Shown here: positions 27,554 to 36,193 of the stretch, piece after piece | Numbering within the stretch: position 1 is the first letter of the stretch | Layout of the letters: each line of letters begins with the position of its first letter | Assembly: GCF_014655715.1 (NCBI RefSeq) | Contig: NZ_BNBM01000011.1 | Location: forward strand, 62,001-126,000 | Direction of reading: 5' to 3' | Origin: Streptomyces lanatus | GTDB taxonomy: Bacteria; Actinomycetota; Actinomycetes; Streptomycetales; Streptomycetaceae | DNA: 64,000 nt | The notes under the pieces: generated by a model | Seen by the model: only the letters and a program-made list of their open reading frames with translations | Databases searched by the model: none | What the model was told of the DNA's origin: nothing | Program-made: the position numbers and the translations under genes

Positions 27554-27967
27554 ATGGACATCGCCCTCCAGCAGCCCGTCCGCGCCCGGCTCATCACCGG
27601 TGAGGAGCGGGAGGTCCCGGTGCCCGCCACGCTGCGGTACGCCTCGACGGACCCGCTGGCGGTGTATGTCGACTTCCCGGGCGATGTCTCCCTCGACGGT
27701 CAGGGCGCCACCTGGACCTTCGCGCGCGGACTGCTGGAGGCGGGGCTGCGCGGCCCGGCCGGTGACGGGGACGTGCACATCTGGCCGTGCGGCCAGGACC
27801 GGACGGTCGTGGAACTGCACTCGCCGTACGGCATGGCCCTGCTCCAGTTCGACACCGCGGCCCTGAACCGTTTCCTGCTGCGCACCTACGCCGTGGTCGC
27901 GGCCGGTGAGGAGGATCTGGAGGCGGTCGTGGAGCGCGGGCTGAGCGCGCTCTTCGGCGGCGTGTGA
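27554..27967 (+). CDS. SsgA-like protein (SALP), sporulation/cell division
   Basis: This 137-residue protein matches the SsgA family over its whole length: beta-rich N-terminus with VPATLRYASTDPLAVYVDF, the central WTFARGLLEAGL, then WPCGQDRTVVELHSPYGMALLQFD and a C-terminal helix bundle FLLRTYAVVAAGEED. SsgA-like proteins of morphologically complex actinomycetes localise the septum and control cell-wall turnover and spore maturation. I cannot tell which of ssgB-ssgG this is. It is well spaced from GGGGAG. It is convergent with the baeRF gene. Confidence 0.9.
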   Translation: MDIALQQPVRARLITGEEREVPVPATLRYASTDPLAVYVDFPGDVSLDGQGATWTFARGLLEAGLRGPAGDGDVHIWPCGQDRTVVELHSPYGMALLQFDTAALNRFLLRTYAVVAAGEEDLEAVVERGLSALFGGV

Positions 27968-28014
27968 GGAGGCGGCCGAGCCCGCCGCTGTGCCTCCTCC
28001 TCACCCGACCGGGG

Positions 28015-29112
28015 TCAGTACCGCAGCACTCCGGCGATCCCTTGTGAATCGCTCAGGCTGCCGTCCGGTACGAAGCGGACCTCGGCGCCGGTCTCCAGGC
28101 ACTGCTCGACGATCTCGTCCACGATGTCCTCGCGGGCGTCGAGTTCGCCGCTCACGGCCGGGATCAGATGGTCGCCCTCCTCGCCGCGCACCGTGATCCG
28201 GTAGTTCTCCTCCACGGCCAGCAGCCGGATCCGGCCCTCGCGGGCGCTGTGCCAGACCTCGTCGACCCCGGCCGCGTACGCCTTGTGCCCGTGGGCGGAT
28301 TCGAGTTCGCGCAGGACATCGTCGGTGCTCCTGCGGATCTCGGCGGTGATCCGCGGCCGGATCGCCTGCCACACCGCCTCGCGGGTGCCGTGCGCGAGCC
28401 CGCCGTGCGGGATGTGCACCCCGGCCTTGGTGGCGCCGCCGATCTCGCTCAGCAGGGACAGCGCCGCCTGCTCGCCGGTGATGTAGAGCGGCCGCGGTTC
28501 GCGCCGCAGGATCGTGCTCATGGCCGAGTCGGCGTCCTTGAGGAAGTGGCGGGTGCCCTCGTCGCGGAACGTGCTCGGAGTGTCGCCGATCTGCTCCCGG
28601 CGCTCGGCGTCGAAGTTCTCCACGGTCCGGGTCAGCGGGAAGCCGCCCAGGCGCGCCTCGGTGATGCGGTCCAGATTGCCGTTCCACAGGGCGACGCGGT
28701 CGGCGGAGACCGACAGGACCCAGTAGGGCCGCTCGGCGGCGTGCGCGGAGACCAGGTTGCGGGTGAGGAAGGTGTCCGAGAGCACCACGCGCTCGGGCAC
28801 GGAACGGGCGAGCGACCACACCTGGTGCTCACCGGGCGCGGCGAAGATCACCAGGCCGTCCTCGGCATAGGTGAGATCGACCTCGGCGAGGGCCTGGTCG
28901 AGCTGGCGCTCGACGTCCGTCCGTCGCTCGCGGGTGACCGAGGGATCGGCCTCCAGCTGCTTCTTGGCCTCGGCCACGACATTGCGCAGCCGGACCTGGT
29001 CCTGGGCCCGGTAGGGCTCTCGGCGATGCGTCGGCGTCAGCACGGACACGGCCGGATACGGGCGCGGGCGCCGCAGCTCGATCAGCGTTGTGGGACTGAG
29101 TGCGTGCTCCAT
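28015..29112 (-). CDS. baeRF family 3 protein (bacterial eRF1-like)
   Basis: This 365-residue protein belongs to the bacterial relatives of archaeal/eukaryotic release factor 1 (older labels: chemotaxis-related protein). It opens with IELRRPRPYPAVSVLTPTHRR, has the central FPLTRTVENFDAERREQ patch and YITGEQAALSLLSEI, then the HGHKAYAAGVDEVWHSAREGR segment, giving three alpha/beta subdomains. The true ATG is taken at 29112, eight codons into a longer frame, because the family starts there. Bacterial members are proposed to act on stalled ribosomes or in ribosome hibernation. No partner gene is visible. Confidence 0.72.
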   Translation of the reverse strand: MEHALSPTTLIELRRPRPYPAVSVLTPTHRREPYRAQDQVRLRNVVAEAKKQLEADPSVTRERRTDVERQLDQALAEVDLTYAEDGLVIFAAPGEHQVWSLARSVPERVVLSDTFLTRNLVSAHAAERPYWVLSVSADRVALWNGNLDRITEARLGGFPLTRTVENFDAERREQIGDTPSTFRDEGTRHFLKDADSAMSTILRREPRPLYITGEQAALSLLSEIGGATKAGVHIPHGGLAHGTREAVWQAIRPRITAEIRRSTDDVLRELESAHGHKAYAAGVDEVWHSAREGRIRLLAVEENYRITVRGEEGDHLIPAVSGELDAREDIVDEIVEQCLETGAEVRFVPDGSLSDSQGIAGVLRY

Positions 29113-29189
29113 AAGAGCACGATAGGGCCGTTTCACCGATCGGGCATTAGGGGCAATCCCATCCGCGATCCCCGCACCCGGACCCCGCC

Positions 29190-30773
29190 CTACTCGGAGT
29201 CGTCCTCAGGCCCGCAGGAACTGCCGTCGGGAGGCAGCGTGCCGTACAGCAGGAATGTGTCGACCTTGTTGTGCACACACTTGGAAGAGGCGTAACCGGT
29301 ATGGCCGTTGCCCTTGTTGTCGAGCACCACGGCCGAGGAGCCGAGCCGCCGTGCCGTCTCCACGGTCCAGCGGTACGGCGTCGCCGGGTCGCCGCGGGTG
29401 CCCACGAGAAGCATCTTCGGCGTGGACACGTCCTTGACCTCGTCGCGGATGAAGTCCGTGCCCCTGGGGCGGCCGTAGCACGTCAGCACTCCGCTGAGCT
29501 GGTACGGCCCGAAGACGGGTGAGGCCTGCTTGTACTTGGCGCTCAGCCGGTCGAGGTTGTCGACGATCTGCCGTCCCGTCGGGCGGTCGGGGTCGTCGGC
29601 GCAGTTGATCGCCATCAGGGCGGCGGGCATGTTGTCGAGGGGGACGTCCTCCTGGTCCACCAGGCCGCCGTCGGGGTCGTCGGTCTCCTCGCGCCGCGCG
29701 GGCGCCGCCCCGCCGGACGCGAAGGTCTCGATGGCGTTGGTGTCGCCGTCCTCGACGAGCGAGGCCAGGGCGCGCTCCAGGGAGGGCCACAACTCCTGGC
29801 TGTAGAGGGCCTGTCCCATGGCGCTGACCAGGTCCTGCCCGGTGAAGGGCTCACCGAAGGCCGACGGCACGGGATCCGCGTCCAGCGCGTCGACGAGCCG
29901 CACGACCTGCTTGCGGGCCTCACGCGCGTCCGTCCCGAACGGACAGGCGATGTCGTTCACGCACCAGTTGACGAACTCGTCCAGTGCCTGCTGCTGCCCT
30001 CGTGCGCTCACCGCGCCCTGCTCGGTCAGCGGCTCAGTCAGGGTGTCCACGCCGTCCAGCACGAACCGGCCGACCTTCTCGGGGAACTGGGCGGCGTACA
30101 CCGCGCCCAGCCGCGTTCCGTACGAGAAGCCCAGGTAGTTGAGCTTGTCGTCGCCGAGGGCCTGACGCATCACATCCATGTCGCGCGAGGCGTTGACCGT
30201 GCCTATGTGGGGCAGCACGGGCCCGGAGTGGCGGGCGCAGATGGCAGCCGCCTTCCTCAGCTGGGCCAGCACGGCCTGCGGATCCCGGCCCAGTTCCGAG
30301 CTGTCGTCCGGCAGGTCGATCTCCTCCTCGCCGTCGCCGCAGCTGACCGGGGAGGACCTGCCGACGCCACGCGGATCGAACGTCACGATGTCGTAGTTGT
30401 CCGTCAGCCCCATGAACTCCTTGCCGCCGGCCATGAACTCGGGGACGCCGGAGCCGCCCGGTCCGCCGAAGTTCAGCAGCACCGAGCCGTGCTTGTCGCC
30501 GGTGGCCCGGAAGCGGGCGAGCGCGAGATCGAGCTTGCCCGCGCGCGGGTGGGCGTAGTCGAGGGGGACGGTGACCTTGCCGCACTGGAGATCCTTCGGC
30601 AGTCCTTCGCCCGGACACTTCGCCCAGGTGACCTTCTGCTGGTAGAAGCGGGTCAGGTCGGGCTCCGGGTCGTCCGTGGCCGCGGTCAGGCCCGTGCCGA
30701 GCAGGGCGAGACCGACCGAGCCGATGACCGCGCAGCGTCGCAGCATGGACCGCGTGGACAGCTTGGCCAGCAT
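29190..30773 (-). CDS. Secreted alpha/beta hydrolase, tripeptidyl aminopeptidase (SlpD/Tap) type
   Basis: This 527-residue exported protein begins at an ATG (30773) after GGAGG. It has a signal peptide (residues 1-31, ending in LTAA), the oxyanion motif NFGGPGGSG (101-109), the nucleophile GFSYGT with Ser217, and the C-terminal Asp in TRGDPATPY and His in GNGHTGY. Tap/SlpD/SlpE enzymes of Streptomyces remove N-terminal tripeptides outside the cell, often from propeptides of extracellular proteins. Residues beyond the core (Cys-rich loop with CAN and CPFG-like segments) match the family's TAP-like C-terminal domain. Confidence 0.87.
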   Translation of the reverse strand: MLAKLSTRSMLRRCAVIGSVGLALLGTGLTAATDDPEPDLTRFYQQKVTWAKCPGEGLPKDLQCGKVTVPLDYAHPRAGKLDLALARFRATGDKHGSVLLNFGGPGGSGVPEFMAGGKEFMGLTDNYDIVTFDPRGVGRSSPVSCGDGEEEIDLPDDSSELGRDPQAVLAQLRKAAAICARHSGPVLPHIGTVNASRDMDVMRQALGDDKLNYLGFSYGTRLGAVYAAQFPEKVGRFVLDGVDTLTEPLTEQGAVSARGQQQALDEFVNWCVNDIACPFGTDAREARKQVVRLVDALDADPVPSAFGEPFTGQDLVSAMGQALYSQELWPSLERALASLVEDGDTNAIETFASGGAAPARREETDDPDGGLVDQEDVPLDNMPAALMAINCADDPDRPTGRQIVDNLDRLSAKYKQASPVFGPYQLSGVLTCYGRPRGTDFIRDEVKDVSTPKMLLVGTRGDPATPYRWTVETARRLGSSAVVLDNKGNGHTGYASSKCVHNKVDTFLLYGTLPPDGSSCGPEDDSE

Positions 30774-31042
30774 GGATGCCTCCAGGACGCCCGTCGCGGA
30801 CCGGGAAACGGCGTCCTCGATCACGATAAGCGGGCCCCGGAGGGCACGCCTCCCGGCGAGCGGCATCGCCCCAGCTGCCGTACCCTGCGCGCTTGCGTTC
30901 TTATCGGGCGTTTTTGCCACTAGTTCGACAAGCGTGCCACTCGATGGGGTGAAAGGCCGATAAGCCATAACTCTCATGGTTCGTCTGCGTTTTATCCGAT
31001 GCGGGCGACTGCCCGTGACCAAGTCTGGAAGGCAGGGAACCT

Positions 31043-31708
31043 ATGAGACGGGTTACCCGAAACGGTGTGATCGCCTTCGCCGCGTCCGGGGCGATGGCTG
31101 TGACGGTGCCGGTGTCCGCCGCTTTTGCGGCAGATGCTGCCTCCGCGGCGGACGGCGCCGCGGCCGACTCTCCGGGGCTGCTGGCCGGGAACACCCTTCA
31201 GATCCCGGTGCACGTCCCGGTGAACGTGTGCGGGAACACCGTGAACGTGGTGGGGCTGCTCAACCCGGCCGTGGGAAACAAGTGCACCAATGAGGACGGT
31301 GGGGCCAAGCCGGGCACCTCGTCGCGCAGCGGTGCCTCGGCCAAGGGGAGCGGAAAGGATTCGCCGGGCGTGGGGTCCGGCAATGTCCTGGAGCTGCCCG
31401 TCCACGTCCCGGTCAACGTCAGCGGCAACAGCGTGAACGTGGTCGGCGCAGGCAACGCGGCGATCGGCAACGAGTCGGTGAACGGCCCCGGCAAGCAGCC
31501 GCCCCGCACCAGGCCCGCCCCCAAGCCCTCGGTGCCCCGGGCCCACCACCCGCGGCCGGTGCCGCCCGCCCATGTGCCGCACGGCCCCGGGTTCGCCCTC
31601 GCCCACACCGGCGCGGACCTGACCACCCCCGCCGCCGCGGGCGCCACGGCCCTCGTCCTGGGCGGGGCCGTCCTGTACCGCCGCTTCCGCCCGAAGGCGG
31701 TGCGCTGA
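31043..31708 (+). CDS. chpB: Long chaplin with sortase signal (ChpB-like)
   Basis: This 221-residue surface protein has a signal peptide (1-29) and two chaplin domains at about 43-82 and 109-147. A Pro-rich wall-spanning stretch, a sortase signal LAHTG (186-190), a hydrophobic anchor and a basic tail follow. Chaplins self-assemble into the amyloid coat of aerial hyphae and spores; long chaplins are wall-linked by class E sortase. Domain 1 has the usual cysteines (Cys63, Cys81). In domain 2 both are Ser (127 and 145). The symbol follows my memory that chpB lies near nsdB in S. coelicolor. A strong terminator follows. Confidence 0.85.
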   Translation: MRRVTRNGVIAFAASGAMAVTVPVSAAFAADAASAADGAAADSPGLLAGNTLQIPVHVPVNVCGNTVNVVGLLNPAVGNKCTNEDGGAKPGTSSRSGASAKGSGKDSPGVGSGNVLELPVHVPVNVSGNSVNVVGAGNAAIGNESVNGPGKQPPRTRPAPKPSVPRAHHPRPVPPAHVPHGPGFALAHTGADLTTPAAAGATALVLGGAVLYRRFRPKAVR

Positions 31709-31732
31709 CCCGCGTCGTACGAGCGGTACGGC

Positions 31733-31764
31733 AGGCCCCACCGGGGAGTCGAGCGGTGGGGCCT
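31733..31764 (+). terminator. Factor-independent terminator of the chaplin gene
   Basis: AGGCCCCACC and GGTGGGGCCT form a perfect ten-base stem with a 12-base loop, followed by TTT, 25 bases after the chaplin stop. Confidence 0.8.
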
Positions 31765-31922
31765 TTGTCGTACGGCGTCGGAACATTCGTTCCGCGAGTC
31801 ACCTGTGTCCCGCGGCAAAGGCTTGATCATGTCGTGACGCCCACCTTGAAGATCCGCGAGGATGCTGCGTGCGCGGTCGATCACCGCGCGTACCGACACC
31901 CTCAATGGAACGGAGCGCGTTC

Positions 31923-32777
31923 ATGGCCTCATCGGCCCCCGAGGACCTCGTCATCACGCAGGCCGGTGTCGACGACTGGCCGGTCGTCCGTGGCTGGGCC
32001 GTCGACGAGGGCTGGAATCCGGGGCTCGCGGACAGTGCGGCCTTCTTCGCCCAGGACCCCGAGGGCTTCTTCATCGGCCGGATCGACGGCGAGCCCGTCT
32101 CGGCGATCTCCGTCGTCACCTACGGCTCCGACTACGCGTTCCTGGGCTGGTACCTGGTCCGCCCCGACCTGCGCGGCCGCGGCTTCGGCCTCACCACCTG
32201 GAAGACGGCGCTGGCGCACGCGGAGAACCGCACGGTGGGGCTCGACGGGGTCGTCGCGCAGCAGGACAACTACCGCCGCTCCGGCTTCGAGCTCGCGCAC
32301 CGCACGTTTCGGTACATCGGGACCGCGCCTTCCGCTTCGGCCCCGGCGGACGTCCGCGCCCTACGCCCCGAGGACGTCGAGGACGTCATCGCCTACGACG
32401 GTGCCTGTACGCCGGCCGACCGGCCCCGCTTCCTCGCGCAGTGGCTGACCGGCCCCGGACACGAGGCCGTCGTACGCCGCGTCGGTGACCGCGTCACCGG
32501 CTACGGGGTGATCCGCCCCGGACACGACTGCCCGCGCATCGGCCCCCTCTTCGCGGACACCCCCGAGGACGCGCGGGCCGTCTTCGCCGCCCTGACCGCC
32601 GAAGTGGCCGGCCGTGAGGTCGCCATCGACGTGCCCGAGAACAACCCCGCGGGCGTCGCCCTGGCGGAGGAGGCCGGCTTCTCGCCCTCCTTCGAGACGG
32701 CCCGCATGTACACGGGCCCGGTGCGGCCGTTCGCGCGGGAGCGGGTCTTCGGCGTCACGACCTTGGAACTGGGCTAG
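31923..32777 (+). CDS. GNAT acetyltransferase, two-domain
   Basis: This 284-residue protein starts at an ATG following GGAACGGAG. The N-terminal GNAT domain (8-145) has the acetyl-CoA loop RPDLRGRGFGLTTW. A second GNAT-like domain (about 150-280; EDVIAYDGACTPADRPRFLAQWL and AIDVPENNPAGVALAEEAGF) completes a pattern seen in YitH-type acetyltransferases. Substrate unknown. Its TAG overlaps the stop of the opposite deaminase gene by four bases. Confidence 0.82.
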   Translation: MASSAPEDLVITQAGVDDWPVVRGWAVDEGWNPGLADSAAFFAQDPEGFFIGRIDGEPVSAISVVTYGSDYAFLGWYLVRPDLRGRGFGLTTWKTALAHAENRTVGLDGVVAQQDNYRRSGFELAHRTFRYIGTAPSASAPADVRALRPEDVEDVIAYDGACTPADRPRFLAQWLTGPGHEAVVRRVGDRVTGYGVIRPGHDCPRIGPLFADTPEDARAVFAALTAEVAGREVAIDVPENNPAGVALAEEAGFSPSFETARMYTGPVRPFARERVFGVTTLELG

Positions 32778-33259
32778 CCGTTTCGCCGGTGGAACCGGAA
32801 GTGCAGCGCCCGGATGTCCTCGGTCAGCTCGGGCACCGGGCCCTCCACGGCCACGCCCGGTGCGACCTCCTGGACCGACAGCGTGCGCACCGGCGGGGCG
32901 GGTACGCCCAACTCGGCCAGCCAGCCGCCCAGTTGATCCGACGAGGCGACGTACACGATGCGGCCCAGGCCCACCCACGCGTGCGCGGCCGCGCACATCG
33001 GGCAGTGCTCGCCGGAGGTGTAGACGGTCGCGGCGGCCCGCTCCTCGGGTGACATATGGGCGGCGGACCAGCGTGCCAGCTCGAACTCGGGGTGCCGGGT
33101 GCGGTCGCCGGAGGCCACGCGGTTGTGGTCCTCGGCGAGCACCTCGCCGTCCGCCCCCACCAGCACCGAACCGAACGGCTCGTCCCCGGCCTCCAGCGCC
33201 TCGGCCGCGAGCGCGACACAGCGACGCAGGTGCGGCAGTTCGGTGTCCTTCACGACCAT
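32774..33259 (-). CDS. Cytidine/guanine-type nucleoside deaminase
   Basis: This 161-residue CDA-fold zinc deaminase has the zinc and proton-shuttle motif HPEFE (His56, Glu58) and EHCPMC (Cys86, Cys89). Family members deaminate guanine, cytosine derivatives or small bases. The ATG at 33259 lies ten bases after GAGGAGG; a GTG two codons in is an alternative. It is convergent with the GNAT gene upstream in coordinate and divergent from the next GNAT gene. Confidence 0.83.
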   Translation of the reverse strand: MVVKDTELPHLRRCVALAAEALEAGDEPFGSVLVGADGEVLAEDHNRVASGDRTRHPEFELARWSAAHMSPEERAAATVYTSGEHCPMCAAAHAWVGLGRIVYVASSDQLGGWLAELGVPAPPVRTLSVQEVAPGVAVEGPVPELTEDIRALHFRFHRRNG

Positions 33260-33375
33260 GGCGTACGGCCCTCCTCGCGGCGTGGATCTCTCAGCGCGTC
33301 CCATCTTCGCCGACTTATCACCGCCCGGGACGAAAAGGGCTTGCCGTGGCGGTGGCGCGGTGCTGGAGTGAGCGC

Positions 33376-34152
33376 ATGGATCATGCCGGAGTGCTCGCCC
33401 TCTTCGACCGGGACATGCGGGAAGGCGCCCGGCCGGACGGCCCCGGCGCGCGGGTCGAGCGGGTGGGCGGGGTCGTCCGCCAGGTGTCGTCCGCGCAGGG
33501 CTGGAACGGCGTCGTGTGGTCCGACCTGGACGAGTCGAGCGCGGACGCGGCGATCGCCGCACAGATCGCCCACTTCTCCGGGCTCGGCCTCGCATTCGAG
33601 TGGAAGCTCTACGGCCATGACCTCCCGGTGGACCTCGGACAGCGGCTCGGGCGAGCGGGCTTCACGTCACAGCCCGAGGAGACCCTGATGATCGGGGAGG
33701 CCGCCGCCCTCGACCTGGACGCCGAGCCGCCGGACGGCATCCGCGTCCTCCCCGTGACCGACCGGGCCGGTGTCGACCTCGTCGCCGAGGTGCACGAGAA
33801 GGCCTTCGGCACCGATGGCTCCCGGCTCCGGCACCAATTGCTCGCCCAGCTCACGCCCGACGCGGACACCGTGGTCGCGGTCATCGCCCTGGCCGGGGAC
33901 ACCCCGGTGAGCGCGGCCCGGATGGAGCTCGTGCCGGGGACGCGGTTCGCGGGGCTGTGGGGAGGCGGGACCGTCGAGGGCTGGCGGGGCCGGGGCATCT
34001 ACCGGGCACTGGTCGCCCACCGCGGCCGTGCCGCCGTGGCCCGCGGCTACCGGTATCTCCAGGTCGACGCCATGAGCACCAGCCGCCCCATCCTGGAACG
34101 GCTCGGCTTCGAACCGCTGACCACCACCACGCCTTACGTGTACACGCCGTAG
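33376..34152 (+). CDS. GNAT acetyltransferase
   Basis: This 258-residue protein has a variable N-terminal half and a C-terminal GNAT fold. GGGTVEGWRGRGIYRALVAHRG (near residue 195) is split by the acetyl-CoA loop, followed by the LGFEPLTTTTPYVY end that closes the pocket. It starts at an ATG after GGAG. No specific substrate is suggested. The upstream deaminase gene is divergent. Confidence 0.78.
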   Translation: MDHAGVLALFDRDMREGARPDGPGARVERVGGVVRQVSSAQGWNGVVWSDLDESSADAAIAAQIAHFSGLGLAFEWKLYGHDLPVDLGQRLGRAGFTSQPEETLMIGEAAALDLDAEPPDGIRVLPVTDRAGVDLVAEVHEKAFGTDGSRLRHQLLAQLTPDADTVVAVIALAGDTPVSAARMELVPGTRFAGLWGGGTVEGWRGRGIYRALVAHRGRAAVARGYRYLQVDAMSTSRPILERLGFEPLTTTTPYVYTP

Positions 34153-34238
34153 GCCCTGAAACACCGAGCCGCTCGATCGCCCGGACTTCACCCCGGCCCG
34201 GATGTCACATCCGCGCCCCGCCGATTCGTCGCACATAT

Positions 34239-35183
34239 ATGACGACGAACCACAGCGAAGGCAACAGTCAGAGCCGGACAGTCCTCCTCGCGGGCGCGGG
34301 CGGTGTCCTCGGCCGGCACATCACCCGCGCCCTGACCGAGGCGGGCCACCAGGTCACCGGCCTCGGACGCGGCCCGCGCAACGACATCCAGGCCGACCTC
34401 ATGGATCGCGACGCCCTGCTGCGCGCCGTCGACGGACACCGCTTCGACACGGTGATCCACGCCGCGACCGCACTGAGCAGGCCGCCCATGCGCCACCGCG
34501 ACATGCATGCCACCAACGCGCTGCGCATCGCCGGCACCGCCCACCTCGTCGAGGCCGCGCGGGCCACCGGCGCCCGACGGCTGGTGGCGGAGTCGATGGT
34601 CTTCGGATACGGCTACGGCGACCACGGCGAGCGGGTGATCACCGAGGACGATCCCTTCGGCCCGCACGGCCGCTCCCGGGAGCTGGAAGGGCATATCGCC
34701 GGGATGCGCACCAAGGAGCAACTCACCTTCGGCACCCCGGGGTTGGAGGGCATCGCACTCCGCTTCGGCCTGTTCTACGGCCCCGGCGGCACCGACGGTC
34801 TGCTGCCGATGCTGCGCAAGCGGCAACTCCCCGTCCCCGCCGACCATGGCCGGGTCCTGCCCTGGATCGAGCTCACCGACGCGGCCCGGGCGGTCGTCGC
34901 CGCCGTCGAACGGGGGCGGCCCGGGCAGGCGTACAACATCGCCGACCGGACTCCGCTGGGGTTCGGGGCGTATACCCGATGCGTGGCCGAGGAGTTCGGG
35001 CTGCCGAAGCCGATGACCGTACCGCTGTGGCTGATGCGGCCCATGTCGTACGCGCACACGGTGATGTCGACGACGCTGCGTGTGTCCACGGCGAAGGCGG
35101 AGCGGGAAATCGGCTGGACGCCCGTCCACCCGGCGGCCCGCGACGGCCTCGCCGCGATGCGGGCCGCCGGGGCACTCACCTGA
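34239..35183 (+). CDS. NAD-dependent epimerase/dehydratase-like SDR protein
   Basis: This 314-residue extended SDR has the Rossmann motif GAGGVLGRH at residue 19. In place of the YxxxK catalytic motif it reads GMRTK, so the Tyr appears to be Gly although the Lys remains. The substrate domain contains ALRFGLFYGPGG and ITEDDPFGPHGRS, which look epimerase-like. The altered motif suggests an atypical or binding-only member. The ATG at 34239 lies in a short AT-rich patch (ACATATATG) with no strong ribosome binding site. Confidence 0.72.
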   Translation: MTTNHSEGNSQSRTVLLAGAGGVLGRHITRALTEAGHQVTGLGRGPRNDIQADLMDRDALLRAVDGHRFDTVIHAATALSRPPMRHRDMHATNALRIAGTAHLVEAARATGARRLVAESMVFGYGYGDHGERVITEDDPFGPHGRSRELEGHIAGMRTKEQLTFGTPGLEGIALRFGLFYGPGGTDGLLPMLRKRQLPVPADHGRVLPWIELTDAARAVVAAVERGRPGQAYNIADRTPLGFGAYTRCVAEEFGLPKPMTVPLWLMRPMSYAHTVMSTTLRVSTAKAEREIGWTPVHPAARDGLAAMRAAGALT

Positions 35184-35211
35184 ACGGCCCGCCGTCCTGT
35201 CGGTCGCGGCG

Positions 35212-35475
35212 TCAGCGGCGCGCCTTCGTCCGGTCCAGTGCGACCACGCCCACCGCGGCGAGGCCGATCTGGATGAGCCACTCGATCCAGTCGACACCGT
35301 CGGTGTCGGCCACGTCGAGGCCGGCCGCGATCGCGGAGCCGAGCAGCGCCGCCACGATGCCTACGAGGATCGTCCACAGGACGCCGATGCGCTGGCGGCC
35401 CGGGACCACGAGACGTCCGAGTACACCGATGATGATGCCGATCACTATGGCACTGATGATGCCCGAGATCTCCAT
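35212..35475 (-). CDS. GlsB/YeaQ/YmgE-family membrane stress protein
   Basis: This 87-residue protein with three hydrophobic helices begins MEISGIISAIVIGIIIGVLG and has the family LVGIVAALLGSAIA and a short loop before a final helix. It starts at an ATG four bases after GAGGGG. The family (transglycosylase-associated) is induced under stress, with unknown chemistry. A C-terminal DRTKARR tail is cytoplasmic by charge. Confidence 0.82.
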   Translation of the reverse strand: MEISGIISAIVIGIIIGVLGRLVVPGRQRIGVLWTILVGIVAALLGSAIAAGLDVADTDGVDWIEWLIQIGLAAVGVVALDRTKARR

Positions 35476-35545
35476 TTCGCCCCTCTTCCTCCAGTCCCCG
35501 CGGTAATACGGGTTCCCTGCGGAGAGAGGGACAGTCCGTTCCGCT

Positions 35546-36124
35546 TCAACCGGTGCCCGACGCCTGATCGTTCGCCGCCCCGACCGCCACGTCCCCGACC
35601 CACCCGGTCGCGGCCACCACTTCCGCGGCGATGTCGATGACGGTGCGGCCATCGGTCACCACACGCAGCACGTCGGCAGGCGCGTGTTCGTCCAGCAGCC
35701 GGGCCTTGCGCGCGCTGCTCCGCACCTCGTGCTCCAGCTCGGAGCCGAGTTCACGCCCGGTGAGCCGCTGTTCGGCCGTGGCGTCGGTGGCGGTCAGCAG
35801 CACCCGGATCAGGCGTACGTCGTCCCCCATGGCCCCGCGGAAGATGGGCGCGGCCGTGTCCAGCACGCTCGCGGTGTTGGTGTAGACGAGACGCCGATGC
35901 CCGAGCTCGGCGTAGTTCCGCCACACCGCGGCCAGGTTCCGTGCCGTGATGCCGGACCGGTGCGTGTCGTCGGGCGGCGCCGGATGGACGGCGCCCATGA
36001 AGTCACCGTCGATCACCGCGTGCGCGATGCGCCCGGCCCGCAGCCGCGCCGAGACCTCCCAGCCGACCGTGGTCTTGCCGACCCCGGCCCGTCCCCCGAT
36101 CAGCAGTACCTCAGGCTGGTCCAT
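35546..36124 (-). CDS. P-loop kinase/ATPase of unknown substrate
   Basis: This 192-residue protein has a Walker A motif GGRAGVGKTT at residues 10-19 and the fold of small AAA-like nucleoside or sugar kinases. HRSGITARNLAAVWRNYAELGHRRLVYTN is the stretch after it, and a lid-like Arg-rich segment (RLTGRELGSELEHEVRSSARKARLLDE) follows. It resembles proteins annotated as AAA family ATPase or gluconate-kinase-like in Streptomyces. The ATG at 36124 is preferred; one nine codons upstream has no ribosome binding site either. Substrate unknown. Confidence 0.65.
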   Translation of the reverse strand: MDQPEVLLIGGRAGVGKTTVGWEVSARLRAGRIAHAVIDGDFMGAVHPAPPDDTHRSGITARNLAAVWRNYAELGHRRLVYTNTASVLDTAAPIFRGAMGDDVRLIRVLLTATDATAEQRLTGRELGSELEHEVRSSARKARLLDEHAPADVLRVVTDGRTVIDIAAEVVAATGWVGDVAVGAANDQASGTG

Positions 36125-36193
36125 CAGGCCAGCCTGCCCGGGTGCGGGCATGCTTGGCGACAGATTTTCCCCTGCTGAGACGTGGAGGTGCGA

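Noticed and set aside
30956..30963. GCCGATAA resembling a WhiG -10 upstream of the chaplin
   Set aside because: No TAAA-like -35 at the required 15-base spacing (CCAC is found).
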